NCBI GenBank assembly: GCA_002794785.1
Contig: NBBA01000011.1
Location: 1,364,001 to 1,428,000 of the forward strand
Source of the DNA: Coniferiporia sulphurascens
Taxonomy: Eukaryota; Basidiomycota; Agaricomycetes; Hymenochaetales; Hymenochaetaceae
Reading direction: 5' to 3'
DNA length: 64,000 nt
Shown piece by piece: positions 1 through 12,167 of this stretch (position 1 is its first letter; every line of letters begins with the position of its first letter). The notes below the pieces were generated by a model, which was given only the letters and a program-made list of their open reading frames with translations, searched no databases and had not been told where the DNA came from. Made by a program: the position numbers and the translations under genes.

Positions 1-1784
1 GGTCGTGAGTTGACAGATGGGATGCAGCTAGCCACCGGGCTATGGAAGTGCGCAAGCCGAGTAATTAGCGTGGCCAGGGAGAAGAAAGGGTGGAATATTT
101 TGAATAAATAGGGAGAGCTAGCAACGAGGTGCAGCGAAGTAAATTTTATGTGAGGGGAGATGTGAGAATGAATGCATGAAAGGAGGATATGTGAGTCTAG
201 TTGAGCATGCTGGTAGGAGAAAGAGAAGTTGGGATGACTCGATTCCCGAATAACGCCGGTGCTGAAACGGTCGGCCCATAGACTCCGTCCGTCGCCGCGC
301 GTTGGGCTCTCACTGGCAGGGACGACGTCGACGGCCTGCGGGCGTGTTCCGGGTTCCTCCTTCCGTCTTGGCTGTTCCCGCTCCGCCGCATGCCTCTTCA
401 GCCTGCAGGTGCGACGGCCGGTAATGCCAGTCGCCGTATGTCGCCCAAGGCCGCCGACACGGACGGCTTTTATCCTCGACAATTATTGCCTCGTTATGCT
501 GGCACCCAGGCACAGTCTATTCAGACATAGACTACTTAATACCAACGGCCATTACGCGGACCCTTTCCCTGCTTCCGTCCATTTCTAAGCACCGCCGACC
601 TCGCGCCCGACCCAATCGGCGTGCTTTCCAGCTTGGTACACACCGCCCGGCCAAACCTATCAGGGGCGCGTCCGCGATTCCGTGACCGGACCATCAAGTC
701 CATGGCTGTCTCCTAGAGGCTATATCGGGCTCTCTCTTATCGGATGGCCACCGTGGGCCGCTCGGCGTCATACTGATGATGCCCAACGGTGCGAGTCCCA
801 AGGATAGCGTTTCCTCGTTGCAAACAGAAAGATTGCGCCCTGAACGCTCAGTGAGAATATCCTCGTCTGTCCCCTAATTTCATAATCGCCTTTCTCCTGC
901 GCCCGTGCCCGGGGCACTGCTCACCACTGCAAAGCCCGACGCGACTGGCACTGGCAACACCCGCCGACACCGACCGACCGACCGACCCGACGGTTGGCGG
1001 GCACCGGCGCAGCTTAGCGATACTGCCTTCGGTGCCTTGTGCACCGCCTGGGCCCTGGCTCGCACCATGCTGTGCAGCTGCAGATTCTGGAATGGATCAA
1101 GTGCAGAAAAGGGCAACCATGAGGCGGTCACCAGGCACAGGCCGCCAGGTACAATACACCCCCTCCTCGCCTTCTTCTCAGGTAAGCAATCATAACTTTT
1201 CATCTCAGTCCGAGACGGCATTTGAATTTGGGCTTCGTTACTATATGGATCTGTATAGCTCTGTGCCTGACGTCTCTAGCATCTTTGTCCCGGGCTTGCT
1301 TAAGCTGTCGCTAATCAGGCTTAGAAAAAAGAAATCAGGACAGCCCTCCTGGAGTACACCGAGCATGAGAATTATTAATAGAGAATAGAAAAGCCAGTAG
1401 ATTAATAAAATAAAACTGCTGCGGAGGTGAGAAAGAAAAAAGTCTAATTGGATAGCGATTGATTGACTTGGGTGAGTGAGTGAGAAACCGTATAAGCCGG
1501 TAATCGCTATATGGCAGGTAGCGCCCTCTCCCCCATCCTCCTTCCGCGGACTCTTCACAAGCCCTCATTCTCCCCTTTGCCTCCTCTCGCCGCCATCCTG
1601 GACGCCCTTCTGTAAAGGACGCTGCCCTCCAATCCATTCCCAAAGTCGAACGCTCGCCAAACTGGCGGACCGCCGCGCCAGCTATTCTGGCAAGGAGGGC
1701 TTCGGGTACTCGAAGGACAGCTATAGCTCAGGCGCCAGCGGCAGTAGCTCCAGCGTAAGCGGCTTCGCAAGCTTGTTCTTCAGC
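1..1784. other. Gene-free leader upstream of the Galpha gene
   Basis: No coding region can be supported here. Open frames are short and lack splice logic or family motifs. A (CGAC)n tract lies near 971-990. The frame of the Galpha gene stays open back to about 1476, but the stretch before 1785 is Ser/Gly-rich and unlike the family, so it is read as 5' leader. Confidence 0.5.
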
Positions 1785-4111
1785 ATGCCCTCCCGCAATA
1801 TGAACGATGACCCGTTGACGTTCCTCTCCGCGCCCCCGTCCGACGAGACTCCGGACGAGCAGGCGCGTCGCCTCCAGCGCGAGGAGGAGGACCGACGCAT
1901 CAGCGAGGCGATCGACGAGTCCCTGAAGCGTGAGCGCCAACAGCAGAAGAAAAGGAAGATCGTCAAGCTGCTCTTGCTCGGGCAGAGCGAGTCGGGTGCG
2001 TCCGCGATTCGACTGTGTACTCAGTATATGGTTAATTGACACTGCATCTTTCTTTCTTTTCGTGCAAAAAGGAAAATCCACGACTCTTCGACGTGAGCGC
2101 TAGCCCTTCCCCGTGCTTCCTCGTTCTGAGCTCACACTACCAACCCCACTTAGAATTCCAACGGCTATACACACCCTCCGCGTTCCGCGAGGAGCGCATC
2201 CTCTGGCGCTCCGTCATCCAGCTCAACCTCGTACGCTCCGTGCGCAAGATCCTCGACGCGCTCGCAGACCACACCGACGTGATGTTCGACAACCTCTCAG
2301 GCGGCGAGGGCGACTCCGACGGGGACGAACAGCAGCAACACCAACAACAACAGCAGCAGCACCACCAGCACCCTTTCTCCGCGGTCGAGAACCTCCACGA
2401 GCTCGGTATGCGCCTCCTCCCGCTGCGCCACATCGAGCAGCTGCTCATCGCGAAACTCGTGCCGCCCGGCGAGGACGAGGCGACGCATTTCGGGCGCTTT
2501 GCTGACGGCGGTGGCGGTGCGAGCGGGAGCGTCGGCGGTAGTATTAACGGACGCGGGGCCCGTAACCAGGAGATCTTTGTCCGTCCTGGGGCGGCGTGGA
2601 AAGGGTTCGTGGCGCGGGGGAAGGACCCGGGGGGACACGCGCGGCCGCAGAGTTCTGGCCCGTCGTCGAGCATGGACCTCCAGGACGAGCCGACGGCGGT
2701 GCTGCACGAGTGTCGACACGACTTGATGGATCTCTGGCGGAACCCGATTGTCGATTCGTTACTCCGGAAACGAAAGATTCGGCTTGAGGAACAGCCTGGC
2801 TTGTGAGTGCCGTTACTGTTTACTTCACCGCCTCCCCACCGGCGGATCATTCGGTTGCCTTGGATCCATTTCAGACCTTTTTTCTTTTTTTAATTTTAAT
2901 TTAATTTTGGTTCGCTCGTTTCCGTAGCTTCCTCAACGATCTTGAGCGGATAGCGTCGCTCAAGTATATGCCATCGGACGGTATGTCTCGCTTCCTGCAG
3001 GGATCAATCATATCACTGTCCGGCTGTCACTGACAAGACCCCGAACCGCCCATGTCCCATGCCCTTCCCCGCAGATGACGTGCTGAAAGCGCGCTTAAAG
3101 ACGGTCGGCGTCTCGGAATACAAGTTCGAAATGGAGACCGCCGCAGGGAGGGAGAGTGGGACAGAATGGAGGATAACAGACGTCGGCGGATCAAGATCGC
3201 AAGTTAGTCGTCGGAATGTTTTGTCATGGCATGGTCCCCATCGCTAACCACTTGACTGACCGTTCTCTGCGCGCCCGTGCTTCGTTTAGAGACGTGAGTA
3301 AACCCGGATTGTCATTGGCTCATGGGCTTACGCGGACTGCCTAACGTTCCCCCCCCGCTCCAGCTACATGGATCCCGTTCTTTGATGATAGTGAGTGTTG
3401 TTTCCCAATTTGGGTTATCTGAGGGGCAGACGTATTCAAAAAGACCCTACTGTTATCAGTGGATGCGATCATTTTCTTAGCCCCGATATCAAACTTTGAT
3501 CAAGTGCTTGCTGAAGACCGCAGTGTCAATAGATTGGTGCGTGGCGGCGTACCATGAGGCTTTTTCTCTTTTGTTTTGATTTTAGTCTAACGCTACGTAC
3601 AATTCACAGGAAGATAGCGTCCTCTTGTGGAAAATGATTTGCTCGAACAAGCTATTGGCAAACGTCGAGCTTGTATTGTTCTTGAACAAATGCGATATCC
3701 TCGATCGGAAGTTAAAATCTGGCGTGAAACTCTCGAGGTATGTGCGCAGCTTCCAGGATCGACCAAACGAATCGGAGTCGGTGCAGAAGTGTGAGTCTTC
3801 AGACCGACGGCGCGCCATTGTTGAGAAAAAAAGTAAACCTGACATTTCGTCGTAGACTTTCGAGCAAAGTTCGCCGCGATACAGCGCGAGTACTCGCCCA
3901 ATCCGAGGAAGTTCTACGGGTTCTGCACATCGGTAACGGTAAGGACCCGTCTTGCACCGCACCACATATCTGTGCACTCCTCAGATCCCAGATCTCAGAT
4001 AGCTCATCTCATTAATACTATAAACAGGAAATCACGACGACCTCCGGCATACTCGCCAGCGTCCGCGATATGGTTGTGCGGGAACATCTCAAGCGGTCTA
4101 AACTTCTTTGA
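1785..4111 (+). CDS. Heterotrimeric G-protein alpha subunit, long-insertion type
   Basis: GTP-binding alpha subunit that relays signals from membrane receptors. Exons: 1785-1995, 2072-2092, 2154-2802, 2928-2980, 3075-3202, 3290-3293, 3364-3390, 3460-3536, 3610-3790, 3856-3938, 4028-4111; 1518 nt, 505 aa. Motifs in order: P-loop GQSESGKST (about 66-74, split by intron 1), DVGG switch II (347-350), FLNKCD (NKCD 416-419) and a C-terminal CTSV box (about 474). The N-terminus MPSRNMNDDPLT is a style seen in basidiomycete Galpha paralogues and lacks Gly2, so no N-myristoylation is expected. A low-complexity insertion of well over 100 residues (Gln/His tract, Gly/Ser, Arg/Pro) sits in the helical domain, making the protein much longer than the usual 350 aa. 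Exon 6 is only 4 nt. The start was chosen by family resemblance; an in-frame extension upstream exists but looks non-coding. Confidence 0.93.
2331..2366 (+). repeat. CAG/CAA/CAC codon repeat in the Galpha insertion
   Basis: A trinucleotide-type tract encodes a Gln/His run inside the helical-domain insertion of the Galpha gene. Such tracts are length-variable and mark this part as unstructured. Confidence 0.8.
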
Positions 4112-4250
4112 CGGGGGGAGACAGACGCCTTTCGCCCAGGTCTGCAGCACTTCTATCACTCCCCTCCCCCACGTGTATGTAAATAGGAGCGGGCGTTTTT
4201 TGACAGAACACGATGTGCTGACATTAGTATTCCGGCCGTTGCTCTACAGA

Positions 4251-4305
4251 CCGATTGACCGATTGACCGACCGACCGGCAGTTATTTGGTTGGTTGGTTG
4301 GTTGG
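4251..4305. repeat. (GACC)n and (TTGG)n simple repeats
   Basis: Back-to-back short tandem repeats, GATTGACC/GACC followed by TTGG repeated about five times, just downstream of the Galpha gene. The two units are near reverse complements and could form a short hairpin. Confidence 0.75.
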
Positions 4306-4717
4306 TCGAGGCTGAATACCGAACATGCATCATGCATATATACACAAATCCGCTACGTGCGGCGCTGTCGATAGCCTCCGAAGAGCTCGGAAGCTTCTCT
4401 GTCTTTTTCTCACCCCCCCCCCCTCTTTTTCCATTTTCCGTTTTGTTTCCCCCCCCCTCTCCTCCCTCCCTATGTCAAATTTCAATTCCGCGCTCGCGTA
4501 TATCATCCTGCGTGAATGTCGATCGTCTCCGCGCTGCACGATCTCCCTTCCCCTCTCTGGAGGAACCTCTCTGACGACTGTGCTTCCGGACTTAACGGAG
4601 ACTGACGTCCGCTGCCGCCCGCAGTGGTTCGTCCCTCCCAGCATCCCCCGGCCCTCCCCTGCTTTTCCGCCGACTGAGCAACCGATATGTATCGTCCGAA
4701 CGATCTCAGTATCTCTT

Positions 4718-4792
4718 GTCTTCCATCTCCCATCTTCCGTCTTCCATCTTCCGTCTTCCGTCTTCCGTCTTTTATCTCTTGTCTCTTGTCGT
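4718..4792. repeat. CTTCC(G/A)T-type pyrimidine minisatellite
   Basis: About ten degenerate copies of a 7-nt unit of the type CCATCTT/CCGTCTT. The surrounding 4400-5350 is strongly pyrimidine-rich on the plus strand. Confidence 0.75.
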
Positions 4793-5287
4793 ACCTCTCA
4801 CCGGCTCTCGCTCTCGCTCTCACACTCTCCTCCCAACTTTTAGCTCTCTTTCCTTCGCACGACGTTTTCTCATCTCGTCTCCGCTTCACTCTTTCCCCTT
4901 TATGCACAAATAACGCCCGTGACGACTCTCTCCGGTAGATGCTATATGCTATTCGTAGGAGGCGGCCTGTGACCGTCGGGGACGCGCGCGTCTCCCCGGC
5001 ATGTTCCATGTTCCATGTTCATGTTCGTGTTCTGAGATGATCAGCGGCCGGACTCCTTTTTCTAGCGTTTTTTCTTCTTTTCTTTCCGTTTTCGCTTTAT
5101 TTCATTCTCACATTCATATCCATGCCCGATATTTCGTTCATGTTCATGTTCAAAGACCCTCTCCCCAGCTCTCTTCAACCCTGCTTTCCACTCTCTATTT
5201 CTCTATTTCTCGTCTTCCCGATTTCCGATTTCCCGTCTTCCCGTGTTCTGTGTTCCGATTTCCGTGTTCTACTCCCATTTTTACTTT

Positions 5288-5312
5288 TACTCTCACTCTC
5301 ACTCTCACTTTT
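5288..5312. repeat. (CTCTCA)n microsatellite
   Basis: Short CTCTCA/CTCACT repeat within a pyrimidine-rich stretch; non-coding. Confidence 0.7.
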
Positions 5313-5718
5313 TTCTTTTTCTTTCTCCGTTCTCTTTCCATCTCTGATCATATTGGGTTACCGTGATAGCAGCAAAACTTATAAGCCGTGTTTGTTTGTA
5401 TCAACGGGTTTTGGGGTGGGGGGGAGGAGGGGGGCATACAAATTGTTGTATACATACGTATAGACGCATCACCAAATTACCGAATTACCGAATTACCATC
5501 ATTACTCGCCGCGTTGTTCTTTTTTTACTCTTCATCCTCCTCTTTTAGTGGACAGTTGAAGTTGGGAAAAACAAAAGTGCAGAAGTAAGAGGTAGGAAGT
5601 AAGAAGAGGCCTCCTTCCTTCTTCCCTCTTTCTTTTTCTTTCGGTGCGCGCTCGCGCTCGCGCCGCGCACGAAGTCGAAGTCGGAATGGAAATAGAGATC
5701 GATAAATCGAGATACTCC

Positions 5719-5741
5719 TATTCGATTCGATTCGATTCGAC
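5719..5741. repeat. (GATTC)n microsatellite
   Basis: About four tandem copies of the pentamer TTCGA/GATTC in non-coding DNA. Confidence 0.75.
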
Positions 5742-6020
5742 GCGCCGCGTGGGGCACCAGCGCCCGCGCTCGTATCCCACGCGTGCATCGGCATCCAAGT
5801 AGGCGGGACGTCATGGTCATGGTCACGGTGCGTGGCGGTAGGAGGACGTTAAGTCCACCGGGGGTCGAAGCCTGGGAGAGCCGGGAGGTGCGGAGGGTAG
5901 GGAGGGAGGTGGGGGGGAGAGGGGCGAGCGAGGTCGCGCGGGATCGCACGCCCAGCCCGAGTTCGAGTTCGAGAACTGGCAGCGCAAGGCTATCAGCCAC
6001 AGAATCCGGCGAGTCCACAT

Positions 6021-6055
6021 GCGACTCGGACTCGGACTTGGACTCGGACTCGGAG
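6021..6055. repeat. (GACTCG)n/(GACTTG)n minisatellite
   Basis: Five to six copies of a 6-nt unit with one variant. It is translatable as an Asp/Ser run, but no gene context supports coding. Confidence 0.7.
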
Positions 6056-8197
6056 GTAGACACCATTACTGTTAATTTGAATTTGCTGGGAAGACTGATT
6101 GATGGTGCTGGTGTTACTGCATGTAGTGACAGTAGTAGGCGGATCACAATCATGATGCACAGAGCCGGAAGAGGTATGTATGTATATTTAAGTGCGTATG
6201 CTGCGACTTAAAGCGCCCAGGCTCGGGCTGGAGGGTGCACACGCGCATACACGCACATGCACGGCGAGCTTGATTGAATATTTGATTGTTGATGTATTGA
6301 TGTGTGCTGTATTTGGATGTGGATATGCAGCAAATGCGCGATGCGTGGCGTGTGGCGTGTGGTGTGGTGAGCCGCCGGTGGATTCCAACGTCCCCACGGG
6401 CCCGCGCTACCGCCGTGAGCGGGGCTTGATGTAGGAACAGACGGATAAGAGCTGCGGCAGCCGCTGCCGCTGCTGCGCGCGGGCTCGGAGCGCCAGCAAA
6501 GAAGGGCGGATATGCGGATAGAGTCACAAGTCAAAACCGGGAACCAGTGGAATGGAAGGAAGGCAGCCTGAGAGGGTGAGGGGCTTAATGCGAGTGTTGC
6601 AATTACTACTACTGGCAGACTTTTCATCCACAGCCAAAGGATGGCCAGCACAAAAGGATATGGGGTCACCACAGCCACAAAGCACTAGCCCCCCCCGTTC
6701 GCCGAGGCAAAGGCTGCGTCTACGCTCAGCCTGAGGCTGGCGTTTATTGACTAGGCACAAGAAGGTTCAAGTTGCACCGTGACTGGCAGGCCCGGGACAG
6801 GTAGTATTGACTTGCTTTGGCAGCGGACTCAGTCGTGCCTTGCGCGAGTCCCGCACCAACACACTACCAGTATTAGGCTCTTCAAATTTCAGCGGACGGA
6901 GTCGGGCGATTCCATGTTCAAATTCCCCAGCTCAATCCGGGAAGGCCGGGCCACAGGGCGAGAGTGCAGAGTGTTGATATGGTCTCGCTGCATGAGGCAT
7001 CAGGATATTAAGGTCCGCCAGCCTCATTCAGACGTGCTTCTCCGTCAATGACATGCAATATGATAGTAGGGTTTTTGCGTCAGTGCCCCTGTATTGTGGC
7101 ATCAAATCTCCGGGAGAAGCGCTTGCAATAAGTAATCTGATATTGATTTTGGTGGGGAGCATGTACTAGTTCGGGAGTGATGACAGGGGCCGATAAGTCG
7201 ATATGAAAATAGAATCCAGGGGTATTGGCGAGTGGATCAGTACCGGCGAATACTCGTGCTCGTACCTGAAATGTGGTCCCTGCTTCAAGCTGTAGTAAGT
7301 CTTTTCACGAAAAAATGAATCGGAACCAGAGCTGAACTTACTGTGGGAATCAACTCGGCAGCTCGACGATCGGCTTCATTTAGAAATTCTATATATAAGC
7401 TGGAAATATGCTGCATTACAAATATGGGGTGGGGGGGCACATATTCTGCGCCCCGGATGTTGCTCTGCGGCAGATTGAGCCAGTTACCAAACAAGAAGCC
7501 ACAAGAGCCCGGGCTGAGACCACTAAAAGGCAATTTGATCGGCGTGGCGGTGCTTTATGATCGGCGTCAAAAAGTCACGCGAATCCCGTGACCTCTACGC
7601 GGGACGCGAGCGGCGAGCGTCAGTAAATGCACCTGCACAACCTGTTCTAGACCTGACTGATCTCCGCGGGTACTTTCAATGAATGTTCGCACATTAATTG
7701 GCCGTCAGGCACACTAAGGCGTACGTTATACATGTATGCGGAAATAGCTTCATTGCTGTCGCCCCCTATTTCAAATTTGTACATCCCTCATATCCGAGTC
7801 AATACTATCGTTGGTTCGCCCTGAAAGTCAATAGTACTTATGGCTTTTGAAGGTCACAGCCACGGTAGATACGTCCGTGCTTGGTAACCTTTACCAGGTC
7901 CCCGATCCATATTAAGTGAGGATACTCGTGGATCGCACTTAAGTTGCCTGTCACCCAGTTTACGTATTTGAGCAGCGTACATCATAAGGCTCACTGCTAT
8001 TTATGCCACGGCATTGCGAACTCGCATATCAATGTGAACCGTGACCAGATGCTCTGCCGAAATCTTCTCACATTTGCAGCATAGGCAAAAGGTCTAAATA
8101 CATACCTTGTCAAGCGCCTTCTGGTGCACAAAGGTGGATTCGCGCGGCCTTAGACGCGTCCGGTTGGAGATCCCCGTTAGTATCTCGGGTATACTAT

Positions 8198-8221
8198 GGG
8201 TGATGGTGATGGTGATGATGC
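8198..8221. repeat. (GGTGAT)n microsatellite
   Basis: Four imperfect copies of GGTGAT/GGTGATGAT in the gene-free block. Confidence 0.75.
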
Positions 8222-10229
8222 CGAGATACGTACACTCAGGGCCGACAATAGCAGTAAATTAACGCGGGTACGGAGGTCCCAGGAAGACCTCCCCCTGATT
8301 ATCATAGAAGTCGGATTTTGAGTTCCTGTGGAGCAAGAACGCGTACACGGCACTAATAGAAGGGGGTCCTGCTACTGAGGCCTTTACGTTCTACCCTCTA
8401 AGTGGCCCACTCTGTGTTCTCTTCAATGTTCAGGCACCCAATACCCGAGAACGATCGTAATTGCACTGGTGGAGCGGTCCTACTTAACCAGCGGAGAACC
8501 GTGAGACTCGGAATGCCTGACAATATAGTCCCGGTTTTAGAAGACTAAAAAAAGAGTGGCAGAAAATACCGGGCTTTATAAGCTACCGCAGGATAAAAGA
8601 TCATGCGCCGAACCCCTTTCTTTTTCACGACGTGGTGGACTGCCGCATGTCGTGGACATGACCTTCGTTCATAGTCTGTTCGAGTAAGTCGTGGATGCTA
8701 TCCGAAAGGGATTCTTCAGCATTAGCTATAAAGTTTTTTTAACGTTTTTACGGTCTCTGATTCCTAATAACGAAGTTCTTGATTATAGTAAATATTATAA
8801 TGAATCGTCTCGCATTACAAATAAATGTAAGAAGCTCCGAAAATACATTGGTGTTACTTGTCTCCTGACCCGAGAGTACACGATGAATATGGACAACGCA
8901 TGCTAAGAGGAACTGGTCGGAACTTGAACATATACGGACCAGTAACTAAGCTCAGTCTTTCCCCTATCCGCATATTCTAGCCTGGGTGAAAACGATCGTT
9001 CAGTATGGGGCCACTGGCAGTTCTACAGGCCAGAGTTTGTGGTCCCTCCTCCCCATTAATATTGAACTTAATTTAATAATACAGCACGCGGTCCGTTGAA
9101 TCCCCAGCCCCTTACTATAGAATTATATTGTACTTCAAAGTATGTTGATAGGGGCAAGTTTGAGCTCAAAATATCGGTTTGTCGATTGTGTGTGTATGCG
9201 GCCCTGTAAAGTGCGTATGTATGTCCGACAGACTTAATAAGCCAGGGCCCAGGATTTCATAAGACATTACATATATGGGTCCCTATGGCACATCGATAGT
9301 AGCGCTCAGATCAGTTTTGTTGCCGATAAACAAAGGGAAAGTTGAACAAGCGGCATAAGCTTCCAGTTACTAATTGAGGAAAGTGCTCATCGCTTATCAG
9401 ATTGGAAGCTTGACCAGTCACGTGACTACGGAACCTAAATGATTCTGCCCGAGCCTCCGAGGCCTTCTTCCGTCTTTCTACTCGACGATTCAGCCTGCCG
9501 ACAAGACCGACTCCCCGCTGTACCCTTGAACGTTTGGCTCCCGTTAAAGAAGCCACTGCCTTCCTATCAGACTAACTAAGAATCGTTTAATCATGATTAT
9601 ACGGGTCTTTGATAAAAGTCCACGCTCCGCGTTGCTGGCCCGCTGGCACTTTACATTAATATTGGCTTACTCGTCCTAAACGAATGCCGAAAATTCTGCC
9701 ACTACCAGTCTGGAGCTTGCTAAAAATCTCAGCCTGGTCACCTTGCTGGCAGCGCGTCGAGAGGTGTCCTTTTTCTTTTCTCTCGGTCGTAATGATTCGA
9801 TGTCTCTCCGCGAAAACATGCATATCTTCTCCCCTTACCCAATTTGGAAGCCCCGCTGCAGCAACATGATGTCTGAGGCCAAAGCGTGCGCACACGCTCG
9901 GGCCTACATACACTTGCGCTTGGGCCTCCGGCACTGCTCCTCGTACCCGCTGAGCATGTCCGTCACTACCCCGGGACGGAGTAAAGAATGGCTCGTCAAA
10001 GGTATAAAGGCCCAGGCTGAAAGAGGGGAACGGGAGGTTTTGCTTAGACATAACCCTCCTTCTCCCCCTACGCTTCTCTTAGGCCAAAGACTGGCTACCG
10101 CAAGTCTCTCTGCAAGACGTAGTACCTTTCATCACTTGTCGTAAGCTTATTTTATCCTCACGTTGTAGGTCATGGTACTCATTTTATGTCCAAGACGCTT
10201 CCTTAGTGGTATCGCAGTCGACCGTCCCG

Positions 10230-11821
10230 ATGACATACTCATCCGCTCAGACCAGTGGGCCTGAATCGTACTACCAATACGAGTACGCTCGACCTTTTCA
10301 GCCCTTAGGCCTACCGGCGGGAATGTCAGCCCCTGCCCCAACTCCCAATTGTGCCTGGCGGCCCCCGACGCTTGCACCCCCACAAAGAACTCCGAAGGTC
10401 CAGTATATTGTTGGGACGCCGAATACCATCCCACAGCGCTCACAGACTCTCTTAACAAGGCAGAGATCAAAGCACGTTCTACAGGGCGGAATCTCGCGGC
10501 GCGCTACACATCCCCCACGCAATGCCAGTGTGGACAGGTATCCAAACGCAACTACGACGCCGTATGAGCTCTCCACCTACCCTAGCCAAGCGCCATATAC
10601 CTCCCTCATCCCACCGCAAATCCCCTTCCCAGAGCCCCAAAGATATCTACCATTTCTTGCCTCTCCTCCCCCATATTCAGGCGAAAGTGTTATCTCCGAG
10701 CTTCCAGAGTACTCACCTACTCCTGCGTCCCCTGCTCCGTCGTACGCAAGCCGAGTTCGCCCCGGGATCACGGCAGACGACATTTGGCTTGAGCCCAAGC
10801 ACTGCGAGTTTCTCGTAAATGCGGTCAGAGAAATGGAGATCTGCGCAGGCCTATTCTCTACGTGGGTTGAAGAGCTGAATCGGTTGGTAACCTCACACAT
10901 CGCGGATCGTCACTTAAACTGATAAATATTTAATCGCTCTTTTCAGAGCTGACCTGGGGAAGAGAGACAGAGTCGAAGCGAACATCACCAGCACGATCAC
11001 TAGTCTCGCTGAGGACGCAACAAGCGCTCTTACCGCCTCCTGCAACATCGTGCGCTCGTACCAGGACCTCGCACGGCTCATGGACCGTCGTCTCTCCGTA
11101 ATCGAGCTCTCTCCACGCGGTGGGGACCTCTTCGCTTCCCCGTCGGTCTCAAGTCCGGGGGCGCGCCCGGTACGCGCGAGCGACGACTTCCAGACTCTCG
11201 CGGCGGACGTACGCATACAGTCTACCGAGATCTCGGCGCACGTACAGCAGATGCACGACAGGCTACACGGGCTCGTGCGCGATGTCATGCGTACGCACGA
11301 GAAGTACTCGTTCCGCAAGAAATTCTGGGGCTGGATGTGCAAGGTCTTTAAGGCGATCGGGCGTGCACTTACGCTGGGCGGCGCGATCACCGCGCTCGCG
11401 CAGCCGATCGGACTCGTCGGGTCTCTTGCTATGCACGCTGGTTCGGGGCTCGCGCTGGTAGTTGCCTCTGTTTGCGAGAAGATCAAAGAAGGTGTGTCTT
11501 CTTCTTGTTGGTATAAATCCGTGATGTACTCAAGTCTCGCCAGCTTACGACGACGAGAATACCAAGATCGACGACGTGCTCAGGTTCCTGCGCGGGCAGA
11601 TACCCAAGAGCGTGAAGGTGGCAGAGCACTCGCTGACGCAGTTTTTGACCGCGCACGAGCTGTTCCAGATGTACTTCAACGTGAAGCAGGGAAAACGGTC
11701 CGGACATATGGCTCCGGCCGAGGCGGCGCGAGCGCGCGTTAATTGGCACAAGGCGTCTAGCAAGCTGGATTTGTCAAATGAGATGTTTTTTGAGCTGAAT
11801 ATCGACAGCATGTCTTGGTGA
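10230..11821 (+). CDS. Helical protein with Pro-rich N-terminus and central hydrophobic hairpin
   Basis: Function not recognised. Three exons, 10230-10882, 10947-11491 and 11544-11821, give 1476 nt, 491 aa. The first roughly 170 residues are Pro/Ser/Tyr-rich and probably disordered (PPPYSGE, LPEYSPTPASPAP). Long amphipathic helices follow, then a hydrophobic Gly/Ala-rich stretch (ALTLGGAITALAQPIGLVGS, continuing GLALVVASV) bounded by positive residues (SFRKKFWGW) and a C-terminal helical part. The join at 10882/10947 uses donor GTTGGT because the stronger-looking GTAACC 4 nt downstream breaks the frame. The first in-frame ATG is at 10230; an upstream exon is possible. The layout resembles the module genes at 56514-64000, and the intron after WVEELNR falls where those genes split after W-x-x-L-x-x, so it may be a distant member of that family. 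Confidence 0.75.
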
Positions 11822-12167
11822 TGCATCAACTTGCTGCATCTTTGCTTCCGTTTTATTTTAACATGTTAACATGTATTGTATCATACCCACCCACTTTCGC
11901 CTTCGTTCTTTCGTAAGGTCGCGGCGCTCTGTTTTCGTTATCCGTTCTCACATTTGACCGGCCGCATTTTTCCCCCTTTCTCTTCATACCCAATGTCTCT
12001 ACCATCCCTTTGCCACCCCTCTCAAGAAGTGTTGCCTTTAGGGCACATTTGACATGTCCCTGAAACTGTAAATTAAAGTTGTCCCACTCGCAGATTCACT
12101 ATATGCACCAAAATAATGTTCATAAAATCGATACACAAATCCCTACTCGCTATCCGCCTCATGTGCT
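11822..12167. other. Convergent intergenic region
   Basis: The 346 bp between the ends of the helical-protein gene (plus) and the dehydrogenase gene (minus) must hold both 3' ends. No further gene is seen. Confidence 0.6.

Larger units (their letters stand above)
4112..10229. other. Six-kilobase region without a supportable gene
   Basis: I see no exon chain with family motifs on either strand. The first half is pyrimidine-rich and full of simple repeats (listed separately). From about 7700 to 9600 the composition turns more AT-rich with no long frames. A TATA-like element (tataaag, about 10003-10009) sits some 220 bp before the ATG at 10230 and may belong to that gene's promoter. Decayed transposon sequence is possible, but no terminal repeats or transposase motifs were seen. 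Confidence 0.5.

Noticed and set aside
2137..2850. Long minus-strand frame opposite the Galpha gene
   Set aside because: It is the GC-rich shadow of the Galpha insertion exon, with Cys/Arg/Pro runs and no family motif.
5545..6211. Overlapping plus and minus frames of 142-202 codons around 5545-6211
   Set aside because: They consist of translated microsatellites (Asp/Ser and Arg/Glu runs) without domain signals or splice structure.
10883..10892. Donor GTAACC in the helical-protein gene at 10887
   Set aside because: It leads to a stop directly after the acceptor at 10946; GTTGGT at 10883 keeps 491 codons open.
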